This document shows, one piece after another, positions 7,400-16,806 of a stretch of 58,352 nt of DNA. A program made the position numbers and the translations under genes. The notes under the pieces are model-generated. The model saw nothing but the letters and a program-made list of their open reading frames with translations, ran no database searches and was not told the DNA's origin. The number at the start of each line of letters is the position of its first letter. Within the stretch, counting starts at the first letter, position 1. Source of the DNA: Calditrichota bacterium (lineage in GTDB: Bacteria > Electryoneota > AABM5-125-24 > Hatepunaeales > Hatepunaeaceae); the NCBI GenBank assembly GCA_018644935.1, contig JABGPL010000020.1:1-58352 (forward strand), given 5' to 3'.

Positions 7400-9084
7400 T
7401 TTATTAACTTTGTGAGATTGCTCGAGACATCTGTTACTTGATGCATAAGCTCGTCAGCGTCATTCCCGTCTTCCGGGAAAGTCATTTTTGCTCCGAGAAC
7501 ATTCAGGTGTTTACCGATTTGTAAATTGAGTTGAGAAAACAACTCAGTTCTCAGTTCTTTTATTACTCTCTTTTCAAAAGCTCTGGCACCCACTTTGTCA
7601 GTATCATCCAATAAAATCACAACCTTATCCATATACCGACTGGCATAGTCATTCATCCCTCTCAAGGTACTCTGAGATATCATTGCGACCCGCTTAACTA
7701 GTTCAAGGCCTTGCTGGACATGTTCATGTTGGGGATTTCCCCTCATTGAGACCATTTTAAGTGATACGAGTGAAAAGGTACTTTCGTTTTGTTTACTTCT
7801 CCAGACCTGTTGATGTAGTTTTTCACGAAAGTTCTGCGGAGTGATAAGGTGAGCGGTTTCTTCAGATAGATCTTCACCACCAAATCCATTTCCGTTTTCA
7901 TCACCGAAGTCATCAGGCATTTCTGAAGAACTAATAAAAGCTCTTTTCTTATTCAAAATTGAATCAAGGGTTTTGTATCTTTTTAAGGTCTTTATCAAAG
8001 CACCGAGGAGATCTTCCGGATCAATAGGATTTACGAATAGTGCATCAGCTCCCGATTGTCTTGCGACCTGATTAGCTCGCATTTTATTTGCAGCGTCCAC
8101 AATTATAAATGAAGGCATTTTTGGAAATTCATCTTTAATTTTTCTAAGGATGGTGTTCCAATTTCCAAGAAGTGAGCTTGCGCTCAAGACTGCAAAGTCA
8201 AAGTCCATTACTGCAGATTGAAGGATAAACTCTTCGTGGGATTCAAACATCATTATCTGGCTATCCGGATGGAAAATCTCTTCCAGATGGTTCAATGATT
8301 CTTCATCTGTATCGAACAGTGCAACGTTTATTGGGATATCGAGAATGTCTTTTGATCTTACTGTTGCAGGTGCTGAGATTGATGAGGCAGCCGGAGTTTC
8401 ATAATCAAGTATCAGACCAGAGCCATACTCTATCTTTACTTTGAAGGCCGTAGGTGGTTTCATTTTATCAACCATCTTATGAACGGAGAAAATCCGATTC
8501 TGGCCTTTAACGGTTGTCATATCCGATAGCACAAATGAACCGACGACTGCATCCTCAAGTAGTTGGGTAATACGCTGAGCGGGAGCACTGTTGAGCTCTC
8601 CCATTGTAACAAGGGTCGTGACTTTTAGCTCTTCAAGTGAGTTGATCAAGGAATAGATGTAATTCACCAGTTGTGTGCCTTGTTGGTTTGAAAGCAATGG
8701 GATGAGTGTATCGAAGACGAGCCTTGTGCAATTGTAATGCTGCAGGTATTGCTCAACTTCACCAAGTAAATTTATGATGTGACTGTATTGGAAATTTTCC
8801 CCGATCTCTTTTGGATATTCCATCAAAATAAGACGGTTATCCATTAGATAACTTTCAAGAGAAATTCCCATAGCCTCAGATTTCAGTATGACGTTTTCAA
8901 TCCTGTCATTTGAAATCATCATCGTAGATTCACCGTTTTCAAGTCCGCCAAGAAGGAACTGCATTCCAACTGTGGTTCGCCCTGATTGACCCGGGCCCCT
9001 CAGAAGATAACACCGATTGGAATACAATCCTCCAATCGAGGCATCAAGAAAATCAAGACCTGAACTTATTCGCGAGTATAACAT
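7396..9084 (-). CDS. KaiC-like / receiver-like / GGDEF-like regulator with all three active sites degenerate
   Basis: This 562-residue protein is the first gene of the exopolysaccharide locus. Residues 1-230 form a RecA/KaiC-like domain: Walker A is GPGQSGRTT (30-38) with Arg36 instead of Lys, Walker B ends at Asp125 (RLVFDTL), and the catalytic Glu pair expected after strand 2 is missing (ISNDR). Residues about 250-370 resemble a response-regulator receiver, but the phospho-acceptor position is Ser301 and the conserved Lys is Asn352. Residues about 430-562 follow a diguanylate cyclase fold with YMDKV (484-488) in place of GGDEF. The start ATG is 6 nt after GGAG; GTG at 9087 is an alternative. 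It is probably a binding or scaffolding regulator rather than an enzyme, perhaps controlling synthesis or export. Confidence 0.75.
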   Translation of the reverse strand: MLYSRISSGLDFLDASIGGLYSNRCYLLRGPGQSGRTTVGMQFLLGGLENGESTMMISNDRIENVILKSEAMGISLESYLMDNRLILMEYPKEIGENFQYSHIINLLGEVEQYLQHYNCTRLVFDTLIPLLSNQQGTQLVNYIYSLINSLEELKVTTLVTMGELNSAPAQRITQLLEDAVVGSFVLSDMTTVKGQNRIFSVHKMVDKMKPPTAFKVKIEYGSGLILDYETPAASSISAPATVRSKDILDIPINVALFDTDEESLNHLEEIFHPDSQIMMFESHEEFILQSAVMDFDFAVLSASSLLGNWNTILRKIKDEFPKMPSFIIVDAANKMRANQVARQSGADALFVNPIDPEDLLGALIKTLKRYKTLDSILNKKRAFISSSEMPDDFGDENGNGFGGEDLSEETAHLITPQNFREKLHQQVWRSKQNESTFSLVSLKMVSMRGNPQHEHVQQGLELVKRVAMISQSTLRGMNDYASRYMDKVVILLDDTDKVGARAFEKRVIKELRTELFSQLNLQIGKHLNVLGAKMTFPEDGNDADELMHQVTDVSSNLTKLIN

Positions 9085-9236
9085 CACATTCTCCAGTAGA
9101 AATCAAACCGACAAGTTTTGACGAATGGTTTCGTCCTTGTTTTGCATACAATATGATGTTTCATCGTTTGTGAAGGGTTAAAAAAACGTTTATGAATCGT
9201 TTGAATAATAAAAATGTGAAATTAACTCAAAAAAAA

Positions 9237-10967
9237 TCACTTTTCTGCAAATGGACTCAATGTTAGAGGTTTAGGCTCTCGAAGAGCTCCTCTTTTAAGC
9301 TCCATTTCCTCAACCAAAATTGATGGAGTAATAATCGAAGCTCGATATTTAAAGTTGGTAAAAATAGTTGGTTGAAGATAATTATAGGCTTCTGAATCCT
9401 TCCCCATAGCCACAATATCTTTCAGATTTCTAATAGTTACCTCATCAAATTCTAATCCTCGAACGGGCTCCATACGACCGTCTTCAACAAAGATTTTGAA
9501 TGCAATTGTTGGTTTTGGTAAAAGTTCATCCGATTCGGAATTTGCATCAATTGTCCGGTAATGTTCGGCAATTTCAGGGTTTTCTAATTGCATAACAACT
9601 AAACCAAAATCATTTCCGTATTCTTTACTCAACTTTAGCAATCTGGATAGCATTTTCTTATGGTTGAGCGGTTTTGATGTTGAAACAGTCATATTGGTAA
9701 TGCCCGAGACATTCCTCTGAATCGGCAGAGAATGTGCATGTCCATTTGATTCTTTGATCTTTTTCGTCGGTTGTCGGTTCATGGGTATTGTCTGCAACCA
9801 GCCATTCTCAACTAAAACCAATTTCTCTGTTGGGACTCCTTCAGAGTCCACAATTCTATGTCCGGCAAGAAAACTATCACCCCACTTTTCTCGTCTTGGT
9901 TCATCTTTGATGTTTACAAAATCCGGAAACACTCGACGTTTTACACGTTTTGCAATCTTCCCGGTGGGGAAATAATCGCTGAACCAATCCTGGGCAACGA
10001 GAGTTTTTCGTGGCAAACTCATTTGTTCAACGAAAAGATTGGAAATTAGCTGGGCAGCTGCCTCTTTCATGAATAAGACCGGTCCCTCATACTCATCAAT
10101 TGAGCTGGAATTCGCGGAGTTTTCAAGTGAACGGGCAAGTGTCTCTACATCCTTTGATAGCTTCTCAGCTGTTGGATTTGAATCACCTTCGGGGATGATG
10201 TACCTTCGGTAACCATTTAGCCTCTCACCATCTTCAGTCTGTATAGTAGCCGCTATCTCAATTATCCCGGTTGAGTTTGCTACACGATTAAATGAGTCTT
10301 CAGAATTAAGGTACCATTGGGTTGAAGCGATACTACTGTAGTCTATTTGCCAATCGAGAAGATTGCTGAAATCGTGAAACGATTCTGAAGCGGTTAAAAC
10401 AAGAGCCTCCATATCTGACTGAGTGGATTTAACGGAATTTCTTTCCTCTATATAGGTAAACGGTTCAACAGATGAGAAATCCGGGAGTATATCATCGGGT
10501 GGATTTGCCTGTAAATAGGATTGCTTTCCGGCATAGGTTTCGAGGGCTTTCTTATAGGCTTTATCAGTATGAAGCCATATCTGGTGTCTTAATGCATCAT
10601 AATCATCTTCATCGACCAGATCATCTCGCATATTCCAGACGGATCTCCAATCACTGACAAAATTAGTGTTATCCAATTCAGAGTTTCCAACTCGCAATTC
10701 AATAGAGAGAGTTTTATCATTATGGTGACTTGACCTGACAAGTGCACCATAACGAGAACGAATGTCAAGAGATTGGCTCTCGCGTATTGTGTAGCTTATA
10801 AAATAAGGTGACGGCATTCCCTCAATCACCAGGTCCTTCATCGAACGTTCCAGTTCGTCATTCATCGCCCTGAAGGTAATATCATCAGGAATATCTGCGG
10901 CTTCACTCTTGATAGTTACGCAGCACGTCAGGGTAAATACTAATATTAAAAAGAAAATCGTTTTCAC
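9237..10967 (-). CDS. Exported TldE/PmbA-like protein (no zinc motif)
   Basis: This 576-residue protein begins at GTG with a strong AAAGGAG 7 nt upstream and has a signal peptide (FLILVFTLTCCVTIKSEA). Its body aligns by eye with the TldD-like gene upstream: both carry the SYTI/AYNV start, R.G..V....YR (or equivalent), V.VGS.ELDNT, and the late I(P/T).SILV.E.E..R segment. The HExxxH zinc motif is absent, its place being taken by FMKEAAAQLISNLFVEQ. That matches TldE/PmbA, the non-catalytic partner in TldD/TldE heterodimers. It lies 38 nt after the TldD-like gene, presumably in the same transcript. The signal peptide is unusual because classical TldD/TldE act in the cytoplasm. Confidence 0.75.
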   Translation of the reverse strand: MKTIFFLILVFTLTCCVTIKSEAADIPDDITFRAMNDELERSMKDLVIEGMPSPYFISYTIRESQSLDIRSRYGALVRSSHHNDKTLSIELRVGNSELDNTNFVSDWRSVWNMRDDLVDEDDYDALRHQIWLHTDKAYKKALETYAGKQSYLQANPPDDILPDFSSVEPFTYIEERNSVKSTQSDMEALVLTASESFHDFSNLLDWQIDYSSIASTQWYLNSEDSFNRVANSTGIIEIAATIQTEDGERLNGYRRYIIPEGDSNPTAEKLSKDVETLARSLENSANSSSIDEYEGPVLFMKEAAAQLISNLFVEQMSLPRKTLVAQDWFSDYFPTGKIAKRVKRRVFPDFVNIKDEPRREKWGDSFLAGHRIVDSEGVPTEKLVLVENGWLQTIPMNRQPTKKIKESNGHAHSLPIQRNVSGITNMTVSTSKPLNHKKMLSRLLKLSKEYGNDFGLVVMQLENPEIAEHYRTIDANSESDELLPKPTIAFKIFVEDGRMEPVRGLEFDEVTIRNLKDIVAMGKDSEAYNYLQPTIFTNFKYRASIITPSILVEEMELKRGALREPKPLTLSPFAEK

Positions 10968-11005
10968 TCTCAGCTCCTTTAACTGAAAAGATTCGGGTAA
11001 TCCAG

Positions 11006-12703
11006 CTATTGTGTGTCTCCTGCAAATCCCGGTGGGGGGAGAATAGGTGGTTTTTCCTGACCTTTTGACCGCTTTTGGACTTCGATTTCGGAAACTAAAA
11101 TACTCGGAGAAACTGCCGACACCGGCACCATTCCCGATCCGGCACCACAGGTGCCATTAAATATCCCCGGATCATCGCCAGTTATTACAATTTTACTGAA
11201 ACTTGTAAGAGGAGTACCTACAATATCAACCCCACGAACGGTTTCATCTGGTCTACCATCTGCGTAAACCCTTGTCACTAAGAGAGGTAGTACTTTGAAC
11301 GCCTGTGGTCCTCGTCGTCCGGTGGATGTGAATCCTCCAGATATGTCTTCAAAAATGAGCCCATAGGGCTTATCCTGCTTTTTGCATTCTTCAATTAGTA
11401 AATCGCGCAGTTTTTCTGCCTCAATAGTGTTATCCGATTTGACAATAAGATTTCCCTGGCGTGAAACAACGTTGTTTCCAAATTCTCTCCTGCCATGTCC
11501 GTTTGAGACGGGGAAGTTCTCTATTGGTGATCTGGAGGTTAAAAAGTTTTTCAGTACTCCTTTATCAACAACGGTTACTTTTTGCGCAAGTGAACCTTCA
11601 TCATCATATTTGTAATAACCTCGAAGATAGTTACCATCGAGTCGCTCTAATGTAGGATCGTCGATTACTGTAATGAAATCGGGGAGGATTTGCTCATTGA
11701 CTTTTTTGGTGAATGTCTTTCCTGAAGATGCAGATTTTTGGGTGGACGCTTCAATTCGGTGCCCAAATATCTCATGAAAGAAAACCCCACTTGCCCTATT
11801 CCTGAGAATGGCTGGTCCGATGTAAGGTTCAACAATAGGTGAGTCAATCAGAGCCTGTAACTCTTCAACCAGCCGGGAGGCACCTGCGAGAATTGTCTCC
11901 TCGTCCGGCATTTCACCGACTATAGATGAATGCCACATTTCGCTGCGTCTGATTGACATACCATCGTCAGCCATTCCATTAATTCTTACCGAGAAAGTTA
12001 TGTAGTGGTTAGTATGGGATAATCTACTCCCTTCACTGTCAATGAAGAGGTTGGTTTTGTCAGTAGCGCGAAATTGTACAGTTGATCCAAGCACTATTGG
12101 GGATTCAGATATGAAATCAGCAGTTCGCTTGATCACTCCCTCCCAATGCAGGGAATCAATCTCTGTGTAGACGGTTTCTTCCAAATACTCGCTTGGATCA
12201 CGGGGTGAAAAATCGTTTGACAGGTCTTCTTCCTCAACCTTGACCTGTCGATTTGTGATCACTTTTGTGTACCGCTCCTGAGCTTTTCTATACTGAAACT
12301 CAGTTTCTGACCATAATGTGGCGCGAATTGCATCTCTTTCAGTTTCTTTTGGGAATTGTACCGCTCTACGTGGTGTGTAATTATCTTGCCAGCTCCCGCC
12401 CCTGATTTCATGTGTATTGTCCAATTCGGGGCTGCCAACTCTTACATCCACATCAAGGTATCTTTGTGTATTTCGATAGGGAGTCTGGAGACCACCAACT
12501 CGAGCAGAAGCAGTGTACTCACTCTTTTCCACAACATTATAAGCGAGATAGTACATTTTCACGTTGGAAGCGTCAGTGAAATTTGAGACCGACCTATCCA
12601 TTTCCTGTTGCATCATTTCGAGTATGCTGTCCATGTTCGATCCGGCAAAACTACAGTTAAGGAGGATCGAAACAAGCAAAATCATTAAACCTATTTTCTT
12701 CAT
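11006..12703 (-). CDS. Exported TldD-like zinc metalloprotease
   Basis: This 565-residue protein has a signal peptide (residues 1-20, LMILLVSILLNCSFA) and the TldD/U62 metalloprotease signature HEIFGH at residues 310-315, within GVFFHEIFGHRIEAS. Other TldD-family stretches include the GxCGAGSGMVPVS-like segment and SPSILVSEIEVQ near the C-terminus. TldD/TldE complexes degrade unfolded peptides and process microcins and quinone-cofactor precursors. Here the enzyme is predicted to work in the periplasm with the partner encoded next to it. AAAGGAAC precedes the ATG. The neighbouring transglutaminase-like and M20 genes suggest a locus for peptide processing, but no dedicated substrate gene is visible. 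Confidence 0.85.
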   Translation of the reverse strand: MKKIGLMILLVSILLNCSFAGSNMDSILEMMQQEMDRSVSNFTDASNVKMYYLAYNVVEKSEYTASARVGGLQTPYRNTQRYLDVDVRVGSPELDNTHEIRGGSWQDNYTPRRAVQFPKETERDAIRATLWSETEFQYRKAQERYTKVITNRQVKVEEEDLSNDFSPRDPSEYLEETVYTEIDSLHWEGVIKRTADFISESPIVLGSTVQFRATDKTNLFIDSEGSRLSHTNHYITFSVRINGMADDGMSIRRSEMWHSSIVGEMPDEETILAGASRLVEELQALIDSPIVEPYIGPAILRNRASGVFFHEIFGHRIEASTQKSASSGKTFTKKVNEQILPDFITVIDDPTLERLDGNYLRGYYKYDDEGSLAQKVTVVDKGVLKNFLTSRSPIENFPVSNGHGRREFGNNVVSRQGNLIVKSDNTIEAEKLRDLLIEECKKQDKPYGLIFEDISGGFTSTGRRGPQAFKVLPLLVTRVYADGRPDETVRGVDIVGTPLTSFSKIVITGDDPGIFNGTCGAGSGMVPVSAVSPSILVSEIEVQKRSKGQEKPPILPPPGFAGDTQ

Positions 12704-12793
12704 TTACTTATGTTCCTTTTTTCAGTCGGTCGGTCTGCGAAAAATCCAGTAATTAATCTATGTCCTGATTAAGCCTTTATGGAGAATACGGGA

Positions 12794-15235
12794 TCATTTG
12801 AACTCCATTTCAACATGTGTCTCCGTGTCTCCAGTAATTTCAAACCACTTGAGTGCAACAGGTGCTGATCCGTCTTTTTTACGAATTCCTGTTGTTAAGC
12901 AATACAATCCTGCTGGCAGTTCCTGTGGCCATTCAATATCAGAGTAATCCTTCTGATATCCGAAATCAACGACGGAGAAATGATCAACAGCCCATTCCTG
13001 TACCGCCCAGTCTTTTAGATATAAGTACTTTTGTTTTTTGGGTCCATCCGAGTTTACATCAATCTGCTCATCTATGCCACCAATTGCAGCTATCCTGTCA
13101 ATTGAATCCGGTGCAGCAAGTCTATCCTGAGGGAAAGTGCTGTCAATAGAAAAATCAACAAACAACTTTCCTTTTAGCTTGACCTCGCTATCTTCTTCTT
13201 CCTCTAGAATTACTAACTGTATTTGCTGCCATTTGTCCTCTTTCCAACATTCGAGTTGCCCTGAAACCGGATCAAATCGCGATGGAATCCCACGCACACG
13301 ACACAATCCAATATAGAGTCGTTCTATGTCGCGATTTCTGCCCCGCTTTAGTTCCAAAGTCATTCTGGGTGAAAGCGAGGAGCCTAATCGATCGGCTTTT
13401 TCTTCGCTGATTATATTATCCTTTAACCAGGTAACAAGAGCCTTATCATTCTTAGATTCAATGAGTTTTGGATTTGAATTCAAAAAATCTATCAAATATT
13501 CACGCCAGGGTATAGAAGGTTCCCAATCTATTCTTGGTTTAATCACGTTTTCAACGTATCTGTTTCTGACATCTTCAGACATCCCGTTCAGGAACTCGGA
13601 TATACTTGAGCTTGATAAAGGCATTTCCAACGTTGAGTGATAATAATGATCTTCAAGAACTTCCAGGGTGAAATCTCGAAGATCTTTGATAGTTAACTGC
13701 TTCAGAAGCATCAATCTTGTTCTTAACTCTGACGCAGATGGCAGAGCACTTCCCTGAAAAGCCATTGGTCGTGAGACCGCAGGATAACTCTCTGTCAGGA
13801 AGCGATAGATCAATCCCCAGTTACCCCTTGAATTTTTCAGAATATCGAGCAGGTCTGTTGAATCGGGAGCAGCTAAGGACATTATCGGTTGGGAAAAAGT
13901 ACTGTCTGGGATTAGTATTATGCTATCCGAGCAGCTCAAACCCGCATCTTCCATCCAGACTTTCCAGAAATGACCCTCCCTGATTGTCTTCTCTTCTTGC
14001 AGCCTCACAGAAAATAATGAATCCTGACCTTTGGATTCAATTGGCGGCAAAGGTGGGGGCGGTGTATATTCGACATCGAGTAGAATCTGGAGCTGGCCTT
14101 TCTCACTCAGGACCATATCTGCGTACTGGTTTTCAGGATCAGTAATACTCACTGCTGATAGTTCATCCGTTCCTGCACTGATAATCCACGTCCCGGAACC
14201 ACAGTTCAAATTACAGCTCCCGGTTGAATCAGTGTTAAGGCTTAAGGCTGGCATGAACGCGCCATAATTAAACAGGTTGAAAATGACGCGCTGATCCACA
14301 ACCGGAGTACCATCAGGGTTGTTCAGTGAAACCTTGAGCGGTTTTGTGATTCCATAAACACCAGTAGAATTTATCAGGGTTGAGTTGCCGTACCTGCGTA
14401 AAACCTGTTCATTACCCTGATAATCACCATATGCAGTACTGACGACCAGCATAGCACGTCCGGCTGACCTCGAAAACCAAGCATCGGAAAGACTGGGTTT
14501 CGGTTCACAGCCTCCGAGGTGCTCCCATTTTCCATCAGCCCATACTTCAACCCATGCGTGATTGTTGTCACTATGAGCCCAATATGGAGTGTAGCATTGT
14601 CTGGCAGGAATACCGATTGAACGCATCGCGGCTATTGTCAGAATCATTTCCTCTTCACATCTTCCCAATCCAGCTCGAATAGTTGTTAATGGGTCCTGAT
14701 CTCGCCCGGAGGATTGCTTAAAAGTCGCATTCTCGTGACACCAATGGTTGACCTCAAGAGCGGCATCAGTCATTGTCATCGATTCCACCCGGGGTGAAAG
14801 TTCTTCAAGGAAGGCTTCACGCCAGCCCTTGACGAATGGTTCTTGCGAAATCCGGTGTGGCAACACAAAATGACGGTACAAATCCTCGGGGACAATATCA
14901 CCCCATGAAAAGCGATTCAATGCTACTCTTGCGAGTCGAACATTCTCATACAAATCTTCAGTAGACATACCTGCCATGTCTGACAAAGGCAAGTAGGCAA
15001 CCAGAAAACGAAAGTCCTCAGTTTCCTCAGGAGTCAGTCCGTTTCGTCGCGCTTCGTCAGCGAAGTGGAAAATATCCTTTGCGAATTCTCCACCCCTCTC
15101 CTGTTGAATACTCAGAAGACTGTCAAGATCATCTGCATTCGTAGTCGGAGTAAGGACCAAAGAAGATGCAATGAAAAAGAACATCAGCAGCATCTTAAAA
15201 TAAGTCAGAGTGAAATTGTGCTTTTTAGTAAACAT
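12794..15235 (-). CDS. Secreted transglutaminase-like protein
   Basis: This 813-residue protein has a signal peptide (about residues 13-35). It carries a transglutaminase-core domain near residues 175-275: Cys in LGRCEEEMILTIAAMRSIGIPA, His in NNHAWVEVWADGKWEHLGG, then CEPKPSLSDAW. This resembles a Bacteroidetes-type family with a GxCEP-type motif after the catalytic His. Around 290-375 are beta-rich Ig-like/carboxypeptidase-regulatory-like segments. A second degenerate Cys-containing transglutaminase-like stretch (IERLYIGLCRVRGIPSRFDP) lies near residues 640-660. Such proteins act as periplasmic cysteine peptidases or peptide-linking enzymes. The start is 16 nt after the M20 peptidase stop, so the two are likely co-transcribed. 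Confidence 0.8.
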   Translation of the reverse strand: MFTKKHNFTLTYFKMLLMFFFIASSLVLTPTTNADDLDSLLSIQQERGGEFAKDIFHFADEARRNGLTPEETEDFRFLVAYLPLSDMAGMSTEDLYENVRLARVALNRFSWGDIVPEDLYRHFVLPHRISQEPFVKGWREAFLEELSPRVESMTMTDAALEVNHWCHENATFKQSSGRDQDPLTTIRAGLGRCEEEMILTIAAMRSIGIPARQCYTPYWAHSDNNHAWVEVWADGKWEHLGGCEPKPSLSDAWFSRSAGRAMLVVSTAYGDYQGNEQVLRRYGNSTLINSTGVYGITKPLKVSLNNPDGTPVVDQRVIFNLFNYGAFMPALSLNTDSTGSCNLNCGSGTWIISAGTDELSAVSITDPENQYADMVLSEKGQLQILLDVEYTPPPPLPPIESKGQDSLFSVRLQEEKTIREGHFWKVWMEDAGLSCSDSIILIPDSTFSQPIMSLAAPDSTDLLDILKNSRGNWGLIYRFLTESYPAVSRPMAFQGSALPSASELRTRLMLLKQLTIKDLRDFTLEVLEDHYYHSTLEMPLSSSSISEFLNGMSEDVRNRYVENVIKPRIDWEPSIPWREYLIDFLNSNPKLIESKNDKALVTWLKDNIISEEKADRLGSSLSPRMTLELKRGRNRDIERLYIGLCRVRGIPSRFDPVSGQLECWKEDKWQQIQLVILEEEEDSEVKLKGKLFVDFSIDSTFPQDRLAAPDSIDRIAAIGGIDEQIDVNSDGPKKQKYLYLKDWAVQEWAVDHFSVVDFGYQKDYSDIEWPQELPAGLYCLTTGIRKKDGSAPVALKWFEITGDTETHVEMEFK

Positions 15236-15251
15236 ATCGGTTATTTTTCGA

Positions 15252-16625
15252 TTATTTTTTCAAATCTGCGAAATTTTCATACATTAAAACCAGACTCTCA
15301 ATCCCTGTGAAGAAGGAGGGGAGGTCCATGTTCTCATTGGGTGAATGTACTCTGGCACTTGGGGAACAGAATCCGACCAATAGGCTGTCAAGACCGAGAA
15401 TTTTCTTAAAATCGGCAACAATAGGTATCGATCCACCACCCCTGATCATGTAAGGTTGCTGGTTGAATGCATCGTTGAGTGCTTTCGTTGCTCCGTCCAT
15501 AAAGGGATTATCCAGGGAAACAACTACCGGATAACCACCTCCGTGGCGGATGACTTTCAGCTTGATTGTATCAGGTGCAATTTTGTTGAAATAATCTTCA
15601 ACAAGGTCGGCAATCTCATTTGGGTCCTGATCCGGGACGAGACGCATCGACATCTTCAATCCGGCTTTGGATGGCAAAACAGTTTTTGCACCGGGTTCGA
15701 TGAATCCGCCCCACATCCCGTTGACTTCAAATGTTGGACGAATCCACGTTCGCTCGACTGTGCTGAATCCTTCTTCGCCCCAGAGCGCATCAACATCAAT
15801 GTGTTTCTTATAGTCGGTTTCGTCGAAAGGCACGCGAGCAAGTTCGGCTCTTTCTTCAGCTGTTACTTCAGCAACCTTATCATAGAAACCGGGAATCTGA
15901 ATTCTGCCATTTTCGTCCTTTACAGATGCTACCATACGGGCGAGGATTTCAACAGGATTAGCGACAGCTCCGCCAAACTCACCTGAATGGAGATCATGAT
16001 CGGGACCTGTAACATCGAGCTCCATATAGGTCAAACCTTTTAATCCGTATGTAATAGCGGGTTTTCCCGGTCCAATCATACCTGTGTCGGATATGATAAT
16101 AATATCTGCTTTAAGGTCATCTTTGTTCTTTTCAAGGAACGCTGCCAGACTGGGGCTGGCAATTTCTTCTTCACCTTCGAGGAGGAACTTGATATTAATA
16201 GGAGGTTTGCCAACAGTTTTTGTGTATGCTTCAACGGCTTTTATGTGCATGAATAACTGTCCCTTGTCATCTGCGGAACCTCTTGCAACGATTGTGTCGC
16301 CGACTATTTGCGCATCGAAAGGATCTGAATTCCATAAGTCGAGTGGATCAACAGGCTGAACGTCATAATGTCCATATATCATTATTGTAGGCAAACTTTC
16401 ATCGAAAATCCAACTTCCAGTTACACATGGGTGACCATCTGTAGAATTGACTTTTACCTCCGGACATCCAGCATTGCGCAGCAATTCCGCTGTGAACACA
16501 GCTGTTTCAACCATTGTTTGAGTCTTTTCGGGATCGCTTGATATAGAGGGGATGGCAAGGTATTCTTTAAGTTCTTGCAGATATCGCTCATGTTGGGAGC
16601 GAACAAACTTGACAACATCAGACAT
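15252..16625 (-). CDS. M20-family metallopeptidase (dipeptidase)
   Basis: This 457-residue cytoplasmic-type enzyme has the M20 di-zinc signatures: YGHYDVQPVDP (metal His and catalytic Asp), ARGSADDKGQ (bridging Asp), and LLEGEEEIASPSL (general-base Glu). The closest recognisable group is the M20A/CNDP-like dipeptidases (PRK08201-type), which cleave dipeptides or aminoacyl derivatives. I choose ATG 16625 because AAAGGA precedes it at good spacing. An in-frame upstream ATG at 16709 would add 28 residues with no family similarity and would run across the promoter region of the divergent gene. It is the first gene of the minus-strand peptide-processing group. Confidence 0.9.
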   Translation of the reverse strand: MSDVVKFVRSQHERYLQELKEYLAIPSISSDPEKTQTMVETAVFTAELLRNAGCPEVKVNSTDGHPCVTGSWIFDESLPTIMIYGHYDVQPVDPLDLWNSDPFDAQIVGDTIVARGSADDKGQLFMHIKAVEAYTKTVGKPPINIKFLLEGEEEIASPSLAAFLEKNKDDLKADIIIISDTGMIGPGKPAITYGLKGLTYMELDVTGPDHDLHSGEFGGAVANPVEILARMVASVKDENGRIQIPGFYDKVAEVTAEERAELARVPFDETDYKKHIDVDALWGEEGFSTVERTWIRPTFEVNGMWGGFIEPGAKTVLPSKAGLKMSMRLVPDQDPNEIADLVEDYFNKIAPDTIKLKVIRHGGGYPVVVSLDNPFMDGATKALNDAFNQQPYMIRGGGSIPIVADFKKILGLDSLLVGFCSPSARVHSPNENMDLPSFFTGIESLVLMYENFADLKK

Positions 16626-16702
16626 TGTTCTTTCCTTTAAAAAGGTTTTTCGAGTATATCGTATCCAATATACTAAACAACTCTTAAGCTCACATCTTAC
16701 AA

Positions 16703-16731
16703 TTGACATTATCCTGAGAAATAAATATTAT
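16703..16731 (+). promoter_or_regulatory. Sigma-70-type promoter for the DUF4097-like gene
   Basis: TTGACA at 16703-16708 and TATTAT at 16726-16731 are separated by exactly 17 nt. Transcription should begin near 16738, leaving a leader of about 70 nt. The gene on the other strand (M20 peptidase) is divergent. Confidence 0.7.
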
Positions 16732-16806
16732 CTATGTAACATCTTTGTCTCAGATGAGGTCTAAATGATTGAAAGGAAAAAGCACATTTTATTTTGGGAG
16801 ATAACA

